A stretch of 64,000 nt of DNA. It comes from Flaccisagitta enflata. Taxonomy: Eukaryota > Chaetognatha > Sagittoidea > Aphragmophora. The notes beneath the pieces were generated by a model, which made no database searches, was not told where the DNA came from, and saw nothing but the letters and a program-made list of their open reading frames with translations. The position numbers and the translations under genes were made by a program. This document shows, one piece after another, positions 56,801 through 64,000 of the stretch. Numbering within the stretch: the stretch's first letter is position 1; every line of letters starts with the position of its first letter. The stretch spans positions 23,746,001 through 23,810,000 of the forward strand of contig OZ231128.1 in the NCBI GenBank assembly GCA_965153355.1, given 5' to 3'.

Positions 56801-57663
56801 TGTAGATGAAAGAAAACAACGAGGAGCCAGCAAGGCTCTAGGAACGACGGGCAGTCAAGAAGAAGAGATAGATCATGACAGCAGATACAAAAATACATAG
56901 ACCAAAACACAGACAGTCGGAGTTCACATGTATATATTTCTATAGGTTCTCCTGGGCGGTGGCATACACAATACCGGCGATTCAGCGTTTCTCCATCGCA
57001 ACGTCCACGATCACGATCATTTCCTCCATCTTTAATTTTGTCGCTGAAAATCGACGCAAAGTTTGGATCCATCCCAAGTTCCCACCTTTAGCTTCACTGG
57101 TGCCCATCGCGTGTCTGCTGACCGCGGCCATCCTCGGCGCAACAATGCAGTGGAGGCTATTCTACTTGGACCAACCAAGGAAGAATTATGTAGGATGGGG
57201 TATCCAACACGTACAAAATTTTTCTGCCGTTAATCTAACCGCGCTGTTATTCACAATTTTTGTCTTGTGTAAACCGTGCAGAAGTCCATTTTTTGTCGGT
57301 AAATGTTGGCGAATCATTTGCGTCACGAATCATTTTCTGTTGCATGCAGTCGGTTTGACATTCATCATCACTTGTGCCACGGGGTACTTGGATGATTATT
57401 TTCATGGTCTCGGTATGCATGCGTATGGTCAGGGACCTTGTAGAATAAAGATCATTGAGACGATTGCGGTCCACCATCTCGAGCATTTGTTCCGCGCTAT
57501 CATGTTTTGTTACGGCGCTCATTTTGTCCTGGGCCTCATTGTTTTCTCCGGTCTGAATGTAGCTCAACTCATCACTCCGATCCTCTCTGCCGCGGTCTTT
57601 GCGCTTCGAAAAGTGGCCAGTTGTCACACTCGACTGATTCGCGATGTGAAATCCTGGGCTTAA
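46796..57663 (+). CDS. XK-related (XKR family) multi-pass membrane protein, three exons
   Basis: Join 46796-47835, 56479-56574 and 56946-57663 gives 617 codons plus stop; both introns are phase 2. The family hallmark is seen across exons 1-3. Residues 21-26 are IDIGSD in the first helix. KMGEVVLESAPQLATQW (356-372) matches the conserved XK/XKR LESAPQL segment. Hydrophobic segments lie near 6-30, 269-293, 308-335, 396-414, 426-446, 472-488, 502-525, 555-580 and 582-600. XKR proteins act in the plasma membrane, and some vertebrate members are phospholipid scramblases; function here is inferred only at family level. Odd feature: about 235 residues between the first two helices, with five N-glycosylation sequons and seven cysteines. 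The start is fixed by an in-frame TGA three codons upstream (46787). The ortholog group is not assigned. Confidence 0.85.
47949..48797. mobile_element. two foldback-family units, one nested behind the other
   Basis: A divergent left terminus (AAGTCATCCAAGGATCGCAC, 47949-48080) is followed at 48150 by a second unit. This has GGGCAGCGGCCCCAAAGGGG, CCTGTAGAACACAGGGGGAC, a C-run and about 17 units of CCTCTCAGGCCTCAAATC (48260-48610). The mirrored end follows: TGTGTTCTACAGGACTTCGT, GGGGCCGCTGCCCTGC, GCAGGGCTAAGGGTATCGCT and GCCCTTGGGCGACCTGTT. Confidence 0.75.
48893..49018 (+). repeat. 126-bp repeat, inverted partner at 55192-55310
   Basis: ACGATTCGTAGTTAATGGGA, CAATTGTGTGCTGAATGCCG-like blocks and ACCGTCGCGAAATATTTTTA occur in reverse complement 6.2 kb downstream in the same intron. 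A TTCAATGGGAATTTT motif is also shared nearby. Confidence 0.7.
49019..49499. other. intronic DNA, nothing recognised
   Basis: Mixed sequence. The last 100 bp contains degenerate CTCAAATCAGCTTTC minisatellite units. Confidence 0.4.
49528..50490. mobile_element. foldback element, both termini present (copy 1)
   Basis: Left terminus CCAGTCGCTCAAGGGCAATA, then CAATACCCCTTGCCCTGC. Right terminus GCAGGGCAACGGGTATCGCT, then GCCTTTGGGCGACCTGTT. Inner blocks GGGCAGCGGCCCCAAAGGGG and CCTGTAGAACACAGGGG occur twice on the left (about 49680 and 49970) and once mirrored on the right (about 50365). The centre is head-to-head CCTCTCAGGCCTGAAATCTG units with the switch at about 50226. Confidence 0.8.
50575..51020. 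repeat. foldback fragment joined to a hairpin-headed repeat head (copy 1)
   Basis: TGATTTGAGGTCTGTGAGGG-type units (50610-50850), CTGTGTTCTAAAGGACTTTT and GCTGCTGCCC. These are followed directly by a minus-strand head: CCAACCAACC tract, GCAGGTTGTAGAG and TCACGTAGCATGCGACT, then AAAAA. The same composite recurs at 52391-52836. Confidence 0.7.
51339..52309. mobile_element. foldback element, both termini present (copy 2)
   Basis: The duplicate of 49528-50490. The array switches orientation near 52037. The right terminus reads GCAGGGCAACGGGTATCGCT, then GCCCTTGGGCGACCTGTT, the cleanest copy in the window. Confidence 0.82.
52391..52836. repeat. foldback fragment joined to a hairpin-headed repeat head (copy 2)
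   Basis: Duplicate of the composite at 50575-51020, including the TCACGTAGCATGCGACT head. Confidence 0.7.
53020..53540. mobile_element. foldback family, GGGATTTGGGCCTT subtype, with attached repeat head
   Basis: GAGCAGGGCAGCGGCCCCAA, ATGCTTTCACACAGGGGAAT and a TCCTCC tract. Head-to-head units follow: CTCGAGGCCCAAATCCCAG then GGGATTTGGGCCTTGA, with the switch near 53220. Mirrored GGAGGAAGAG, CCCCTGTGTGAAAGCAT and GGGGCCGCTGCCC complete it. It is joined to a minus-strand hairpin-headed fragment ending AGTCACGTAGCATGTGAG. Confidence 0.7.
53541..53830. repeat. fragments of hairpin-headed and foldback families
   Basis: GAGCAGGGGCTGTATTTGAG, CATTTGGACAGGAGC and AAAAAAAACGCCAAAAAAGT resemble a minus-strand hairpin-headed body. 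GGGCTGCGGCTCCAAAGGGG and GAACACAGGGGGAATATT resemble the foldback inner block. Confidence 0.5.
53831..54231. other. AT-rich intronic DNA
   Basis: Shares loose similarity (CGCAAAATTTCAAAGCACT, AATTTAGCTTCCATCTA) with the arms of the MITE at 450-1214. Otherwise unremarkable. Confidence 0.4.
54234..54833. mobile_element. TA-flanked MITE, 600 bp, in intron 1
   Basis: Left end CAGTACGATGGGAGCAATAA, right end reverse complement CAGTACGATGGGAGCAATGA. TA lies at 54232-54233 and 54834-54835. Arms of about 260 bp mirror each other through to AAATCAGCTTAATTGGACCA near the centre. No coding frame is present. CAGT ends and TA flanks suggest Tc1/mariner-type mobilisation. Confidence 0.82.
54836..55191. 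other. intronic DNA with a hairpin-headed repeat tail
   Basis: TACCCCTGCCCACCAGCACA and CATGTATCCAGCCAGATTT (54855-54906) are the distal end of a hairpin-headed repeat. The remainder is AT-rich. Confidence 0.5.
55192..55310 (-). repeat. inverted partner of 48893-49018
   Basis: TATTTCGCGACGGTTTTCCG, GCATTCAGCACACAATTTTG and TTAATTACGAATCGTGT are complements of the upstream copy. Confidence 0.7.
55311..55784. repeat. foldback right-end fragment and AT-rich DNA
   Basis: GGACGGAAGG units (55425-55470), CCCCTGTGTCCTACAGGACA and TTTGGGGCCGCTGCCC lie at 55482-55527. The remainder has no recognised feature. Confidence 0.55.
55785..56262. mobile_element. foldback family, GGGATTTGGGCCTC subtype
   Basis: GAAGCAGGGCAGCGGCC, ATGCTTCCACACAGAGAAAA and a CTCCTCC tract. 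Units CTCGAGGCCCAAATCTCAG (55870-55980) are followed by inverted units GGGATTTGGGCCTCGAG (55985-56178). Mirrored GGAGGAGGAAGAGGAGGAG, GTGTGTGAAAGCAGGGC and CGCTGCCC end it. Confidence 0.7.
56263..56478. other. end of intron 1
   Basis: AT-rich unique DNA leading to the acceptor TTCTTAATTCAG. Confidence 0.5.
56479..56574 (+). CDS. XKR-like gene, exon 2
   Basis: Encodes residues 347-379 in part, centred on MGEVVLESAPQLATQW, the most conserved segment of the XK/XKR family. The acceptor is TTCAG|G. The donor AAAGG|GTTCGT is chosen over the nearby TTC|GTATCA because only it keeps the phase needed by exon 3. Reading on past the donor meets a stop (TAA) at about 56614. Confidence 0.8.
56575..56945 (+). 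other. XKR-like intron 2 (371 bp)
   Basis: GTTCGT donor, TATTTCTATAG acceptor. It is A/G-rich in its second half (ACAGAC repeats around 56715-56775) and shows no mobile element. Confidence 0.75.
56946..57663 (+). CDS. XKR-like gene, exon 3
   Basis: Encodes residues 379-617 and the stop TAA (57661). It contains six predicted hydrophobic segments, including SIATSTITIISSIFNF (395-410), ACLLTAAILGATMQW (434-448) and CVTNHFLLHAVGLTFIITCA (504-523). The C-terminal tail after the last helix is short (about 17 residues). The composition is clearly coding-like compared with the flanking AT-rich DNA. No polyadenylation signal of AATAAA type was noticed in the first 150 bp after the stop. Confidence 0.85.
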
Positions 57664-57817
57664 ATCCATCCTTAAATGGATATCCCTTGATTTAGAGCTT
57701 ACATATAAGAATTAGTCATAGCGACAAGCAACTTAAAAGTTAAAATCGATAGATTTCAACTGAAGGATTTTCATCCGAAAGAAATACTACTTCGCGATTT
57801 ACAATTAAACAAAGTAA
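57664..57817. other. downstream flank of XKR-like gene
   Basis: Probably 3' untranslated or intergenic DNA, AT-rich. Confidence 0.4.
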
Positions 57818-57824
57818 GTGTGTT

Positions 57825-58105
57825 GTTGCTGCTCCTGCCGCCCAGATTGGCTAAACGCTATCGATGAATGTCTCAACGATCTGTTGCTGCCTGAAGAGGA
57901 AAGAGAAGCTAAGATGAGAAGGGAGGAGATGCAGGATAAGGATAAGATGGAGATGGAGATGGAGAAGGCGAAAGAGGTGACAAAAGGTGAGTTGGAGGGT
58001 TCGGAGATACAGGAGATGGAGAAGGCGGATGAGGAGACAGAAGGCGAATCGGAGGGTTTGGATATGGATGTCCTCAACTCCGGTTCCGGTAATGACGCTC
58101 TTTAG
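57825..58105 (+). CDS. acidic Glu/Lys-rich open frame, possible exon or small protein
   Basis: The frame runs DWLNAIDECLNDLLLPEEER, then a Glu/Lys/Met-rich stretch and a Ser/Gly/Asp-rich end (57843-58105, stop TAG). No ATG occurs near its beginning; the first in-frame Met is at about codon 25 after WLN. CTGCTCCTGCCGCCCAG at 57827-57843 would be a reasonable acceptor, so it could be an alternative 3' exon of the XKR-like gene or part of another gene. A related CTGCCTGAGGAGGAAAGA block lies just after the stop (58107). I recognise no family; it may also be a non-coding purine-rich repeat. Confidence 0.3.
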
Positions 58106-58552
58106 CTGCCTGAGGAGGAAAGACCGGCCGAGGAGATGATCGACGGAGAGGAGAGAAAAGAGGAGCTGTAGAAAAGAAAGGAAAGAAAAGTCATATGAGA
58201 AGGAGAAAAAATAGGAGGAGAAGCAGAAGAACGAAGAGGAGGAGACGTTTTGCTGTAGCTCAGGGCATTTGTTTGTTTTTAATTGCATGGTACAATCCTC
58301 TCCGATATGATTGCATTAAGAAGGAAATTTTGTCAATCCATCGTTTATGATATGTCGGTGATGGTATCAACAAGGTCAACAAACTATTCGCGCATCCATA
58401 ATCTTGTAATTACAGTATCTATGTTCACGGCTCAATGTGTCCGTAGTTTCGACTATCTGTCCAACTTTATCTTGACTGACTGACGATGTTGGACGTGAAG
58501 GAAAGAAGGCGGTATTGTGAAAATGGTGTTGCACTGGTCTCGTATTTGATGA
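58106..58552. other. intergenic DNA, nothing recognised
   Basis: Purine-rich to 58240, then mixed. Confidence 0.4.
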
Positions 58553-58670
58553 AACAAGGCCAAGTAGGCCAATAAGGTGCGACGGGTGGATCGACGAACG
58601 AATGCGTTACCCGACCAACCAACCAACCAACGGACACAGCCAGTTATAGAGGTGCTTTGTCGCACCTTAA
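58553..58670 (-). mobile_element. hairpin-headed repeat, AAGGTGCGAC subfamily
   Basis: Minus strand: head AAGGTGCGACAAAGCACCT (6-bp stem AGGTGC/GCACCT), CTATAACTGGCTGTGTCC and a GTTGGTTGG tract. Distal GTCGCACCTT is the perfect 10-base complement of AAGGTGCGAC. Tail is TTGGCCTACTTGGCCTTGTTT. At about 118 bp it is the smallest complete member. Its head directly abuts the tail of the next element. Confidence 0.8.
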
Positions 58671-58828
58671 ACAAGGCCGGATACACGGCAATCCAGTCGC
58701 GGTCGGTTGGGCAGGAGCAATGATGTAAAAACCGCTCGCGATTTTAGAAATATTTCGGACGGACCGACGGACCGACGGACCGACCGACACGGCAAGGTGT
58801 AGAGTCGCGTGTCCGCGACTAAAAACTT
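58671..58828 (-). mobile_element. hairpin-headed repeat, AGTCGCGGAC subfamily
   Basis: Minus strand: head AGTCGCGGACACGCGACT (58822-58805), CTACACCTTGCCGTGTCGG and a CGGT/CCGT tract. GAGCGGTTTTTACATCAT body, distal GACCGCGACT (8 of 10 matching the arm complement) and tail GTGTATCCGGCCTTGTTT. Confidence 0.85.
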
Positions 58829-59520
58829 TTTGTTTTTTAACAATGTTGATGATCTTTTGTTTTTCTACAGTGTTGATGATCTTAGTTAACTGAAGAGAGA
58901 GGTCAGTCTTGGCTTGATAGTGTTCATTTGTTTCTTTCTGAGAAGGGCCCTAAAAGCATAGAAGATATGCACTCAGGTGCATAAAATTTTGACTAAAGTT
59001 AGCTAGTTAAGGGCGTAGACTTCTATGAGAGCGTTATTCTAATGTCATTTTTGACTTGATATCTACCTATCACTCAAAACTTATTGAACCCAATGAGGGC
59101 ATATGAGCATAGCTTAGGCAATGAATTTACGGAATAACATGAAAAAACTGGACATTTTTTGCGCCAGTGCACTGAGTTCCGAGAGCATACCATATCTGGA
59201 CAAAAATATAAGCTAGTACTTAAGGACTACAGCTGCTGTTATTAAAATACATTCTTCATCTCTGGGAGCAGGGTTATCAATTTTTACACATGTCATATTC
59301 AATCCACCCTCAAGCTTTCCTGAAGATTTGGCACCCTCCCTCCTTTTCTTAGTATCATCTTTCATGTCTAGAACAGTATCAAATGCAAAAACATAATCAT
59401 TTTTTTCACATTTGAATTTGGGCGAAGTAGTTCACTTCAAGGGAAGAAAAGAGGCTTTGGATTAGCTAGAGCGCAGGTAAAACCATATATAAGCAATTGT
59501 ACCAGTTTCTGCCTTTGATA
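58829..59520. other. AT-rich DNA, nothing recognised
   Basis: A short direct repeat (TGTTGATGATCTT, 58842 and 58872) is the only notable feature. Confidence 0.4.
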
Positions 59521-59522
59521 TA

Positions 59523-60232
59523 CACTTTTTTCTTTTTATAAGCACCTCGTTTATAAGCACGCCCAGCCTCAGATATTGGGAAAATTTAAGCACATTGCTA
59601 AGCACGCTCCAGGCTGAGATTTCCAATTCGAAAAAAAAATTTTGATGAAATTTCCAAAATATGCTAATTTTAAATATTTTTGGTTTGAATTTCACAAAAA
59701 CCAATGGAAACTTTGATAGAAATTGAAATTATCTATAATATCAATCTGTTAATACATTCAGGATTTGAAACTAATAGAAATGATTGGATTTCTAATAATA
59801 TTTAAGAATATTATTGCTTAGATACTATTGTTGATTTATTGCTGTAACAAGGACCACTAAACAACAATTATATATCATGATTCTAAATAACACTAAAAAT
59901 CTAAAAAGATTTTATATTAAATCAAGGTACTAATCTCATCCCATGGTTTATATAAAAGTAGAACCATATCAGCAAAAGATACTGTATATCTTTTTATGCA
60001 AAATACATTCATTACTGTATTTTATACTATACTTCATTCTATATTATATAATACTCATGCTACACTATTTTCCATACCCTACTGTGTTCTTTGTTCTATA
60101 CTGAATAGGATAATTACTAACTGATAAATGATAAGCACGCTTTTAAGCACATTTCAGCCTCGAAAATGAGATTTTGCTAAGCACGCTCAGCCTCAGCCAA
60201 AAAAAGTGCGTGCTTATAAAAAGAAAAAAGTG
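59523..60232. mobile_element. TA-flanked MITE with CACTTTTTTCTTTTTATAAG ends, 710 bp
   Basis: Left end CACTTTTTTCTTTTTATAAG, mirrored at the right by CTTATAAAAAGAAAAAAGTG. TA at 59521-59522 and 60233-60234. Subterminal TAAGCACGCCCAGCCTCAG motifs occur at both ends in inverted orientation. The interior is very AT-rich and non-coding. Related to the element at 61558. Confidence 0.82.
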
Positions 60233-60234
60233 TA

Positions 60235-60896
60235 GGTCAAAAGTACCAGCGTGAATTTTTTTGTCATAAGGTGACCCGCATACAGAACTTAGTGCTGTGG
60301 CCGTTTGGTCTCTCGGCAGGAGAGGCTAGTGATTTTGTAGGAAAAACCTTTGAGTTTCGAAGGCTTACTTCTCTATCGCAAACCTAATAGGTATAGTATA
60401 GGTTTTTGCGATAGGCGTAATATAAGGTGTTTTTAGGCATCTCTGGTGGTTTTTTCAGTGGTAATCGACAATTGAGGTGAGAAAATGACAAAAGCAAAAA
60501 AATAGGTAAAAAAAGTTAAGCGGTAATCAAAGCGATTTTTGCATCTTTAAAAGTTGAAATTTCCAGGTAAAAATGGTAGCGTTTTTCATCAAAAAATGCC
60601 AAAGAAATTGAAAAATCATGGTTATTTGAGTCAACTACATCATTAAATTTGTCATATCTAGACGGCCCAAGAAGCTGTTTTTCCATGTCAAAAATTTTGG
60701 CTCAAATGCAAGAGCGATTCCATAATTTACTGGTTAATTCAATGTGGTTTGTTATTTGATCATAATGTCAATTGATTGATTGATGTGGAAATCTCATTCA
60801 TGCCTTATTTATAAGACAATTTGCTGCAATATTTCGGAGTTTCCGAATTTCTACAATTACATCACATAAACAGATATGTATATAGATATGTAAATA
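60235..60896. other. AT-rich DNA, nothing recognised
   Basis: Contains a short inverted CTATCGCAAACCTA...AGGTTTTTGCGATAG hairpin at 60373-60413. No gene. Confidence 0.45.
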
Positions 60897-61545
60897 GATA
60901 TGTATATTAAAAAATCTCAGGATTATGTCAAAATTGTGGGATTTTACCGTCCATCCCATTCTAGACCAATTTTGACCCCAGGAATCCAAATCTGCAGTCA
61001 AAAATGGTCTCAGGTCAATATTTCGATAGGCTACAGCTACATTTCTTAGGCCAAAATACTATATAAGGTCAAATTTTCAAAATTAGAAATTTGTCAATCT
61101 GATTGCAGATTCAAAATCCTTGCAAAAAACTGTGTGAAGAAAGTGTCTTTCTTTTTTCAAAATTTTGATTAGAACACAGTCAAAATTGACATTACCCGTC
61201 AAAATTAGGCCAAATTTAGACAAAAGAGCAATTTTATTTTATTTTGGATGTTTAACGCTAATTTTGACTATGTTCCAATCAAAATTTCCAAAAAAGAAAG
61301 ATACTTTCTTTTAATAGTTTTTTCCAAGAATTTTGAATCTGCAATCAGATTGACAAATTTCCAATTTTGAAAATTTGACCTTATATAGTATTTTGACCTG
61401 AGAAATGTAGCCGTAGCCTATCGAAATATTGACCTGAGACCATTTCTGACTGCAGATTTGGATTCCTTGGGTCAAAATTGGTCTAGTGCGGGATGGACGG
61501 TAAAATCCCCCAATTTTGACATAATCCTGAGATTTTTTAATATGT
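60897..61545. mobile_element. long palindrome (foldback element), ~650 bp
   Basis: Left arm (60897 to about 61190) from TATTAAAAAATCTCAGGATT through CTGCAGTCAAAAATGGTCTC is mirrored at about 61252-61545 with few mismatches and small indels. The central spacer is about 60 bp. The ends lie in TA-rich sequence, so the target site is ambiguous. Confidence 0.82.
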
Positions 61546-61557
61546 ATATATGCTATA

Positions 61558-62036
61558 CACGCTTTTCATTTTATAAGAACATGGATTTTTAAAGTCAGCC
61601 TCAGCGTTCTTATTTTCATCCCCTTTTTGAGGCTCAAGCGTTCTTAACATGTTCTTATTTTCTAATTTGATAATCTCTTTAATTATATATCTATAATAAT
61701 ATACAACGATGGATATTGCACTGTTGCAGTAGTTGAGGCATGTTAAACATGCAATAATGTAAAAGTTTGTTTTTTAAGCAATTGTAAAAAAAAAATTTTC
61801 ATTAAATAAAAAGAAATGTAAGATTGATATTTGATAAATAATGAATTATCATTTTAGAAGGTATTATCAAAATATCCATCAGTCAGGGCTTTTCATTTAA
61901 TTTTACTACTTTTTTAAAAATTTATATTCTTAACTTCAAATCTGAGGCTCAGCATGTTCTTAAGATGTTCTTATTTTTTGGCTAAATCTGAGGCTGATGT
62001 TCTTATAAACAGTGTTCTTATAAAAAGAAAAGCGTG
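61558..62036. mobile_element. TA-flanked MITE with CACGCTTTTC ends, 479 bp
   Basis: Left end CACGCTTTTCATTTTATAAG, right end reverse complement CACGCTTTTCTTTTTATAAG. TA at 61556-61557 and 62037-62038. The subterminal GTTCTTATTTTC/CAGCCTCAGCG blocks are inverted at the two ends. The end structure is parallel to the 59523 element (CTTTTTATAAG shared), so the two are probably members of one family. Confidence 0.82.
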
Positions 62037-62038
62037 TA

Positions 62039-62499
62039 TACAGGCAAATTGTCGCTGGCTTTCAAAGTTCTATAATATGAATCGGTTCTCAGTGAGACAG
62101 TCTGGAACACAATAAATACAAGTACAGCTTTCGATGTACGCCTTTGAGCCACTGTATGCGATTTCAGATATGGATTCTCGTATGAGGTATGAGGCAGGGT
62201 GGCAGAAATTCTAGACTTCTGTTTGAGAAACTAACAGTAACATAACTAAGCTATGACCGTTGCCATTCACACTGATTTTAATCATAGCCTTTCTTTACTT
62301 AACCTACTGAAGAAACTGGTTCATTAAAGAGATTCAAACAAAAAAAAGGGGAAAAAAAAAGATGCGAGTTTCTTCTTCCATTTATTTTTGAAAAAAAAAG
62401 AACGAGAATTATGACAGTCAACATGGTATCAGGTAATGATGATGATAGTCGGGATAAGTTGAATCAAGAAACATTTACTTGTATTTTTACTAACCCCAG

Positions 62500-62502
<3 letters not shown>
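62039..62502. other. AT-rich DNA, nothing recognised
   Basis: No gene or repeat recognised. Confidence 0.4.

Positions 62503-62568
<66 letters not shown>
62503..62568. repeat. (GA)n then (CAGA)n
   Basis: GA units at 62503-62540 change into CAGA units (62540-62567). Confidence 0.93.
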
Positions 62569-63853
62569 GCGAGATTACTGGTTTAAATTACTATTGACTA
62601 ACAGCTGGCATAACATTACAAAGGGAGAAGAAAAGGAACATGGTCGAAGGTTGAAGACGATTAAGACACACAAAAAACCGACCAACCAAAACAATAGGAT
62701 ATTGAATAGAAGAAGTGAAAACGATAAACAAAACGATGTCAAAAAAAACGTGTTCACTTCTTATCGCACTCTAAAATTTACATTCTCTTTCTAATTCCGG
62801 ACAGGATGGGCAGAATTATCAGAAATATCCTAAATGTATACGTGCCTTTTTCATATTGGCAATACTCGTGTATTTGTTTGCTTCACCTGACAAAAGTTGG
62901 GATTCGCTCAACAATTTGTTTCTTTAGTAACAACATATAAGAAATATTTTGTTTTATTGATTACTTAGCACAACTTTGATGTTAAAACAAATATGGAAGA
63001 TGAATGAATTCTGAGAAAAAAAAATGAACTCATCGTCTTTATCTGGCTATATTAACTAAGCGCAAGGCAATTCCCGCAACTTTTGCTACGTGAAGCAACA
63101 AAATCGAGTGTGAAGCCAAATAGGGCATACTCTGGTCTTCACAAGTTAAGATAAAAATTCTTCTGACGTATACATATTACACAAGACACGATTTTTCTTT
63201 GCGAAATTTGTCCTCATTAAAGACATTATCTATTCTTTCCCGTTTTTTAATTTCCTCCATTTATAACTACAACTTCTTAAAAGAAATAGAGGGACAGAGC
63301 ATGTCTGCTTTCCAAAACAATTTCATTTTGGTCTAAGCATTAGAATTTTGATACAGTCAAATTGGATGATGGAGGAGGCGGATATTCTATTTGTAAGATG
63401 GGACTGATATTATTGATGTTGGTGTGGATGTTGTTGTGGATGTTGTTGTTGATATTGCTTGTTGTTGCTTCTGGCGTCATGTTGTGTAGAGACGAAGGCC
63501 CCGTTCCTTGAATATCCCACAAGGCAGCCGTGGACGACGATTTCCGGTCCTGAGTACAGGAAGATCATAAATTAGATTAGATTAATTGTATTTTTAGTAT
63601 TTGCTTAGTTTGTTTTTATGGTATTTATAGTACTTATTGCACTTAGCCACTTACTATACTTATTGTTGTTATTTATACTTACTATATTTATATCATCTAT
63701 CGGATTTATTGTATTTATTGTATTCATTGTATTTACAGAATGGAATCTATTGATTGTATCATTGAGAAACGAGAGTTAAAGGAAATAAAGAGCAAACAAT
63801 ATATCAATGTTTAAGTCAACTGTCTTTACTTCTGCCAAGACCTCATAGTCTGC

Positions 63854-63856
<3 letters not shown>
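62569..63856. other. AT-rich DNA, nothing recognised
   Basis: A short GTTGTTGTGGATGTTGTT stretch (63408-63465) and a degenerate TATTTATTGTA region (63570-63740) are present. Short frames have no motifs. Confidence 0.45.

Positions 63857-63947
<91 letters not shown>
63857..63947. repeat. (CT)n microsatellite
   Basis: About 90 bp of CT, followed by degenerate CTCTCACT units to about 63970. Unremarkable T/C-rich sequence runs to the window end. Confidence 0.95.
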
Positions 63948-63948
<1 letters not shown>

Positions 63949-64000
63949 TCTCTCTCACTCTCTCTCTCATTTCCCCTTTCCATCCTTCGTAATTTCCTTT

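Overview
The window looks like non-model invertebrate (probably marine metazoan) nuclear DNA. It is AT-rich, has a spliced multi-exon gene with animal-type splice sites, and is extremely rich in microsatellites, minisatellites, foldback elements, MITEs and short interspersed repeats. I see no bacterial, viral or plasmid gene organisation. The species cannot be named from the sequence alone.

Only one gene is convincing. It is a three-exon XK-related (XKR family) membrane protein on the + strand: exon 1 at 46796-47835, exon 2 at 56479-56574 and exon 3 at 56946-57663. Both introns are phase 2, and the joined reading frame codes for 617 residues. It carries the family hallmark LESAPQL and the first-helix DIGSD motif, but has a very long, glycosylation-site-rich insert between its first and second membrane segments. 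Intron 1 is 8.6 kb and consists almost entirely of repeats, including a recent 1.8-kb tandem duplication. A small acidic reading frame lies just downstream and is unresolved.

The rest is repeat landscape. 0-6.9 kb: a TA-flanked MITE, CTT, CT and 12-bp repeats. 6.9-9.4 kb: a 2.5-kb foldback element. 10-20 kb: members of hairpin-headed repeat families between long CT and GTCT tracts. 20-23.4 kb: a pair of inverted 450-bp arms enclosing a tRNA-derived SINE and GTT arrays. 26-32.7 kb: GA, CTTC and CGT tracts, nested hairpin-headed and foldback elements, and a 40-bp palindromic minisatellite. 33-46 kb: more nested repeats, a mariner/pogo-like MITE, a tRNA-like sequence and large CA/GT/GA tracts. 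46.8-57.7 kb: the XKR-like gene. 58.5-62 kb: two abutting hairpin-headed elements and three TA-type or palindromic elements in a row. 62-64 kb: little besides GA and CT tracts.

The most unusual signal is a superfamily of roughly 100-300 bp elements. Each begins with a T-run and an arm of about 10 nt. That arm can pair with a copy 3-10 nt away (a head hairpin) and with a second complementary copy near the far end. The arm differs between subfamilies (AGTCGCGTGC, AGTCGCGGAC, AGTTGCGGAC, AGATGCGTCC, AAGGTGCGAC), and in the best copies both partners change with it. All share a following CTCTATAAGAGGCTTTGTC-like box, a variable (CCGT/CGGT/GGTT)n tract and a GGCCTTGTTT-like tail. This resembles the architecture of non-autonomous Helentron-type rolling-circle elements (subterminal inverted repeats, microsatellite, terminal stem-loop), but that assignment is inference.
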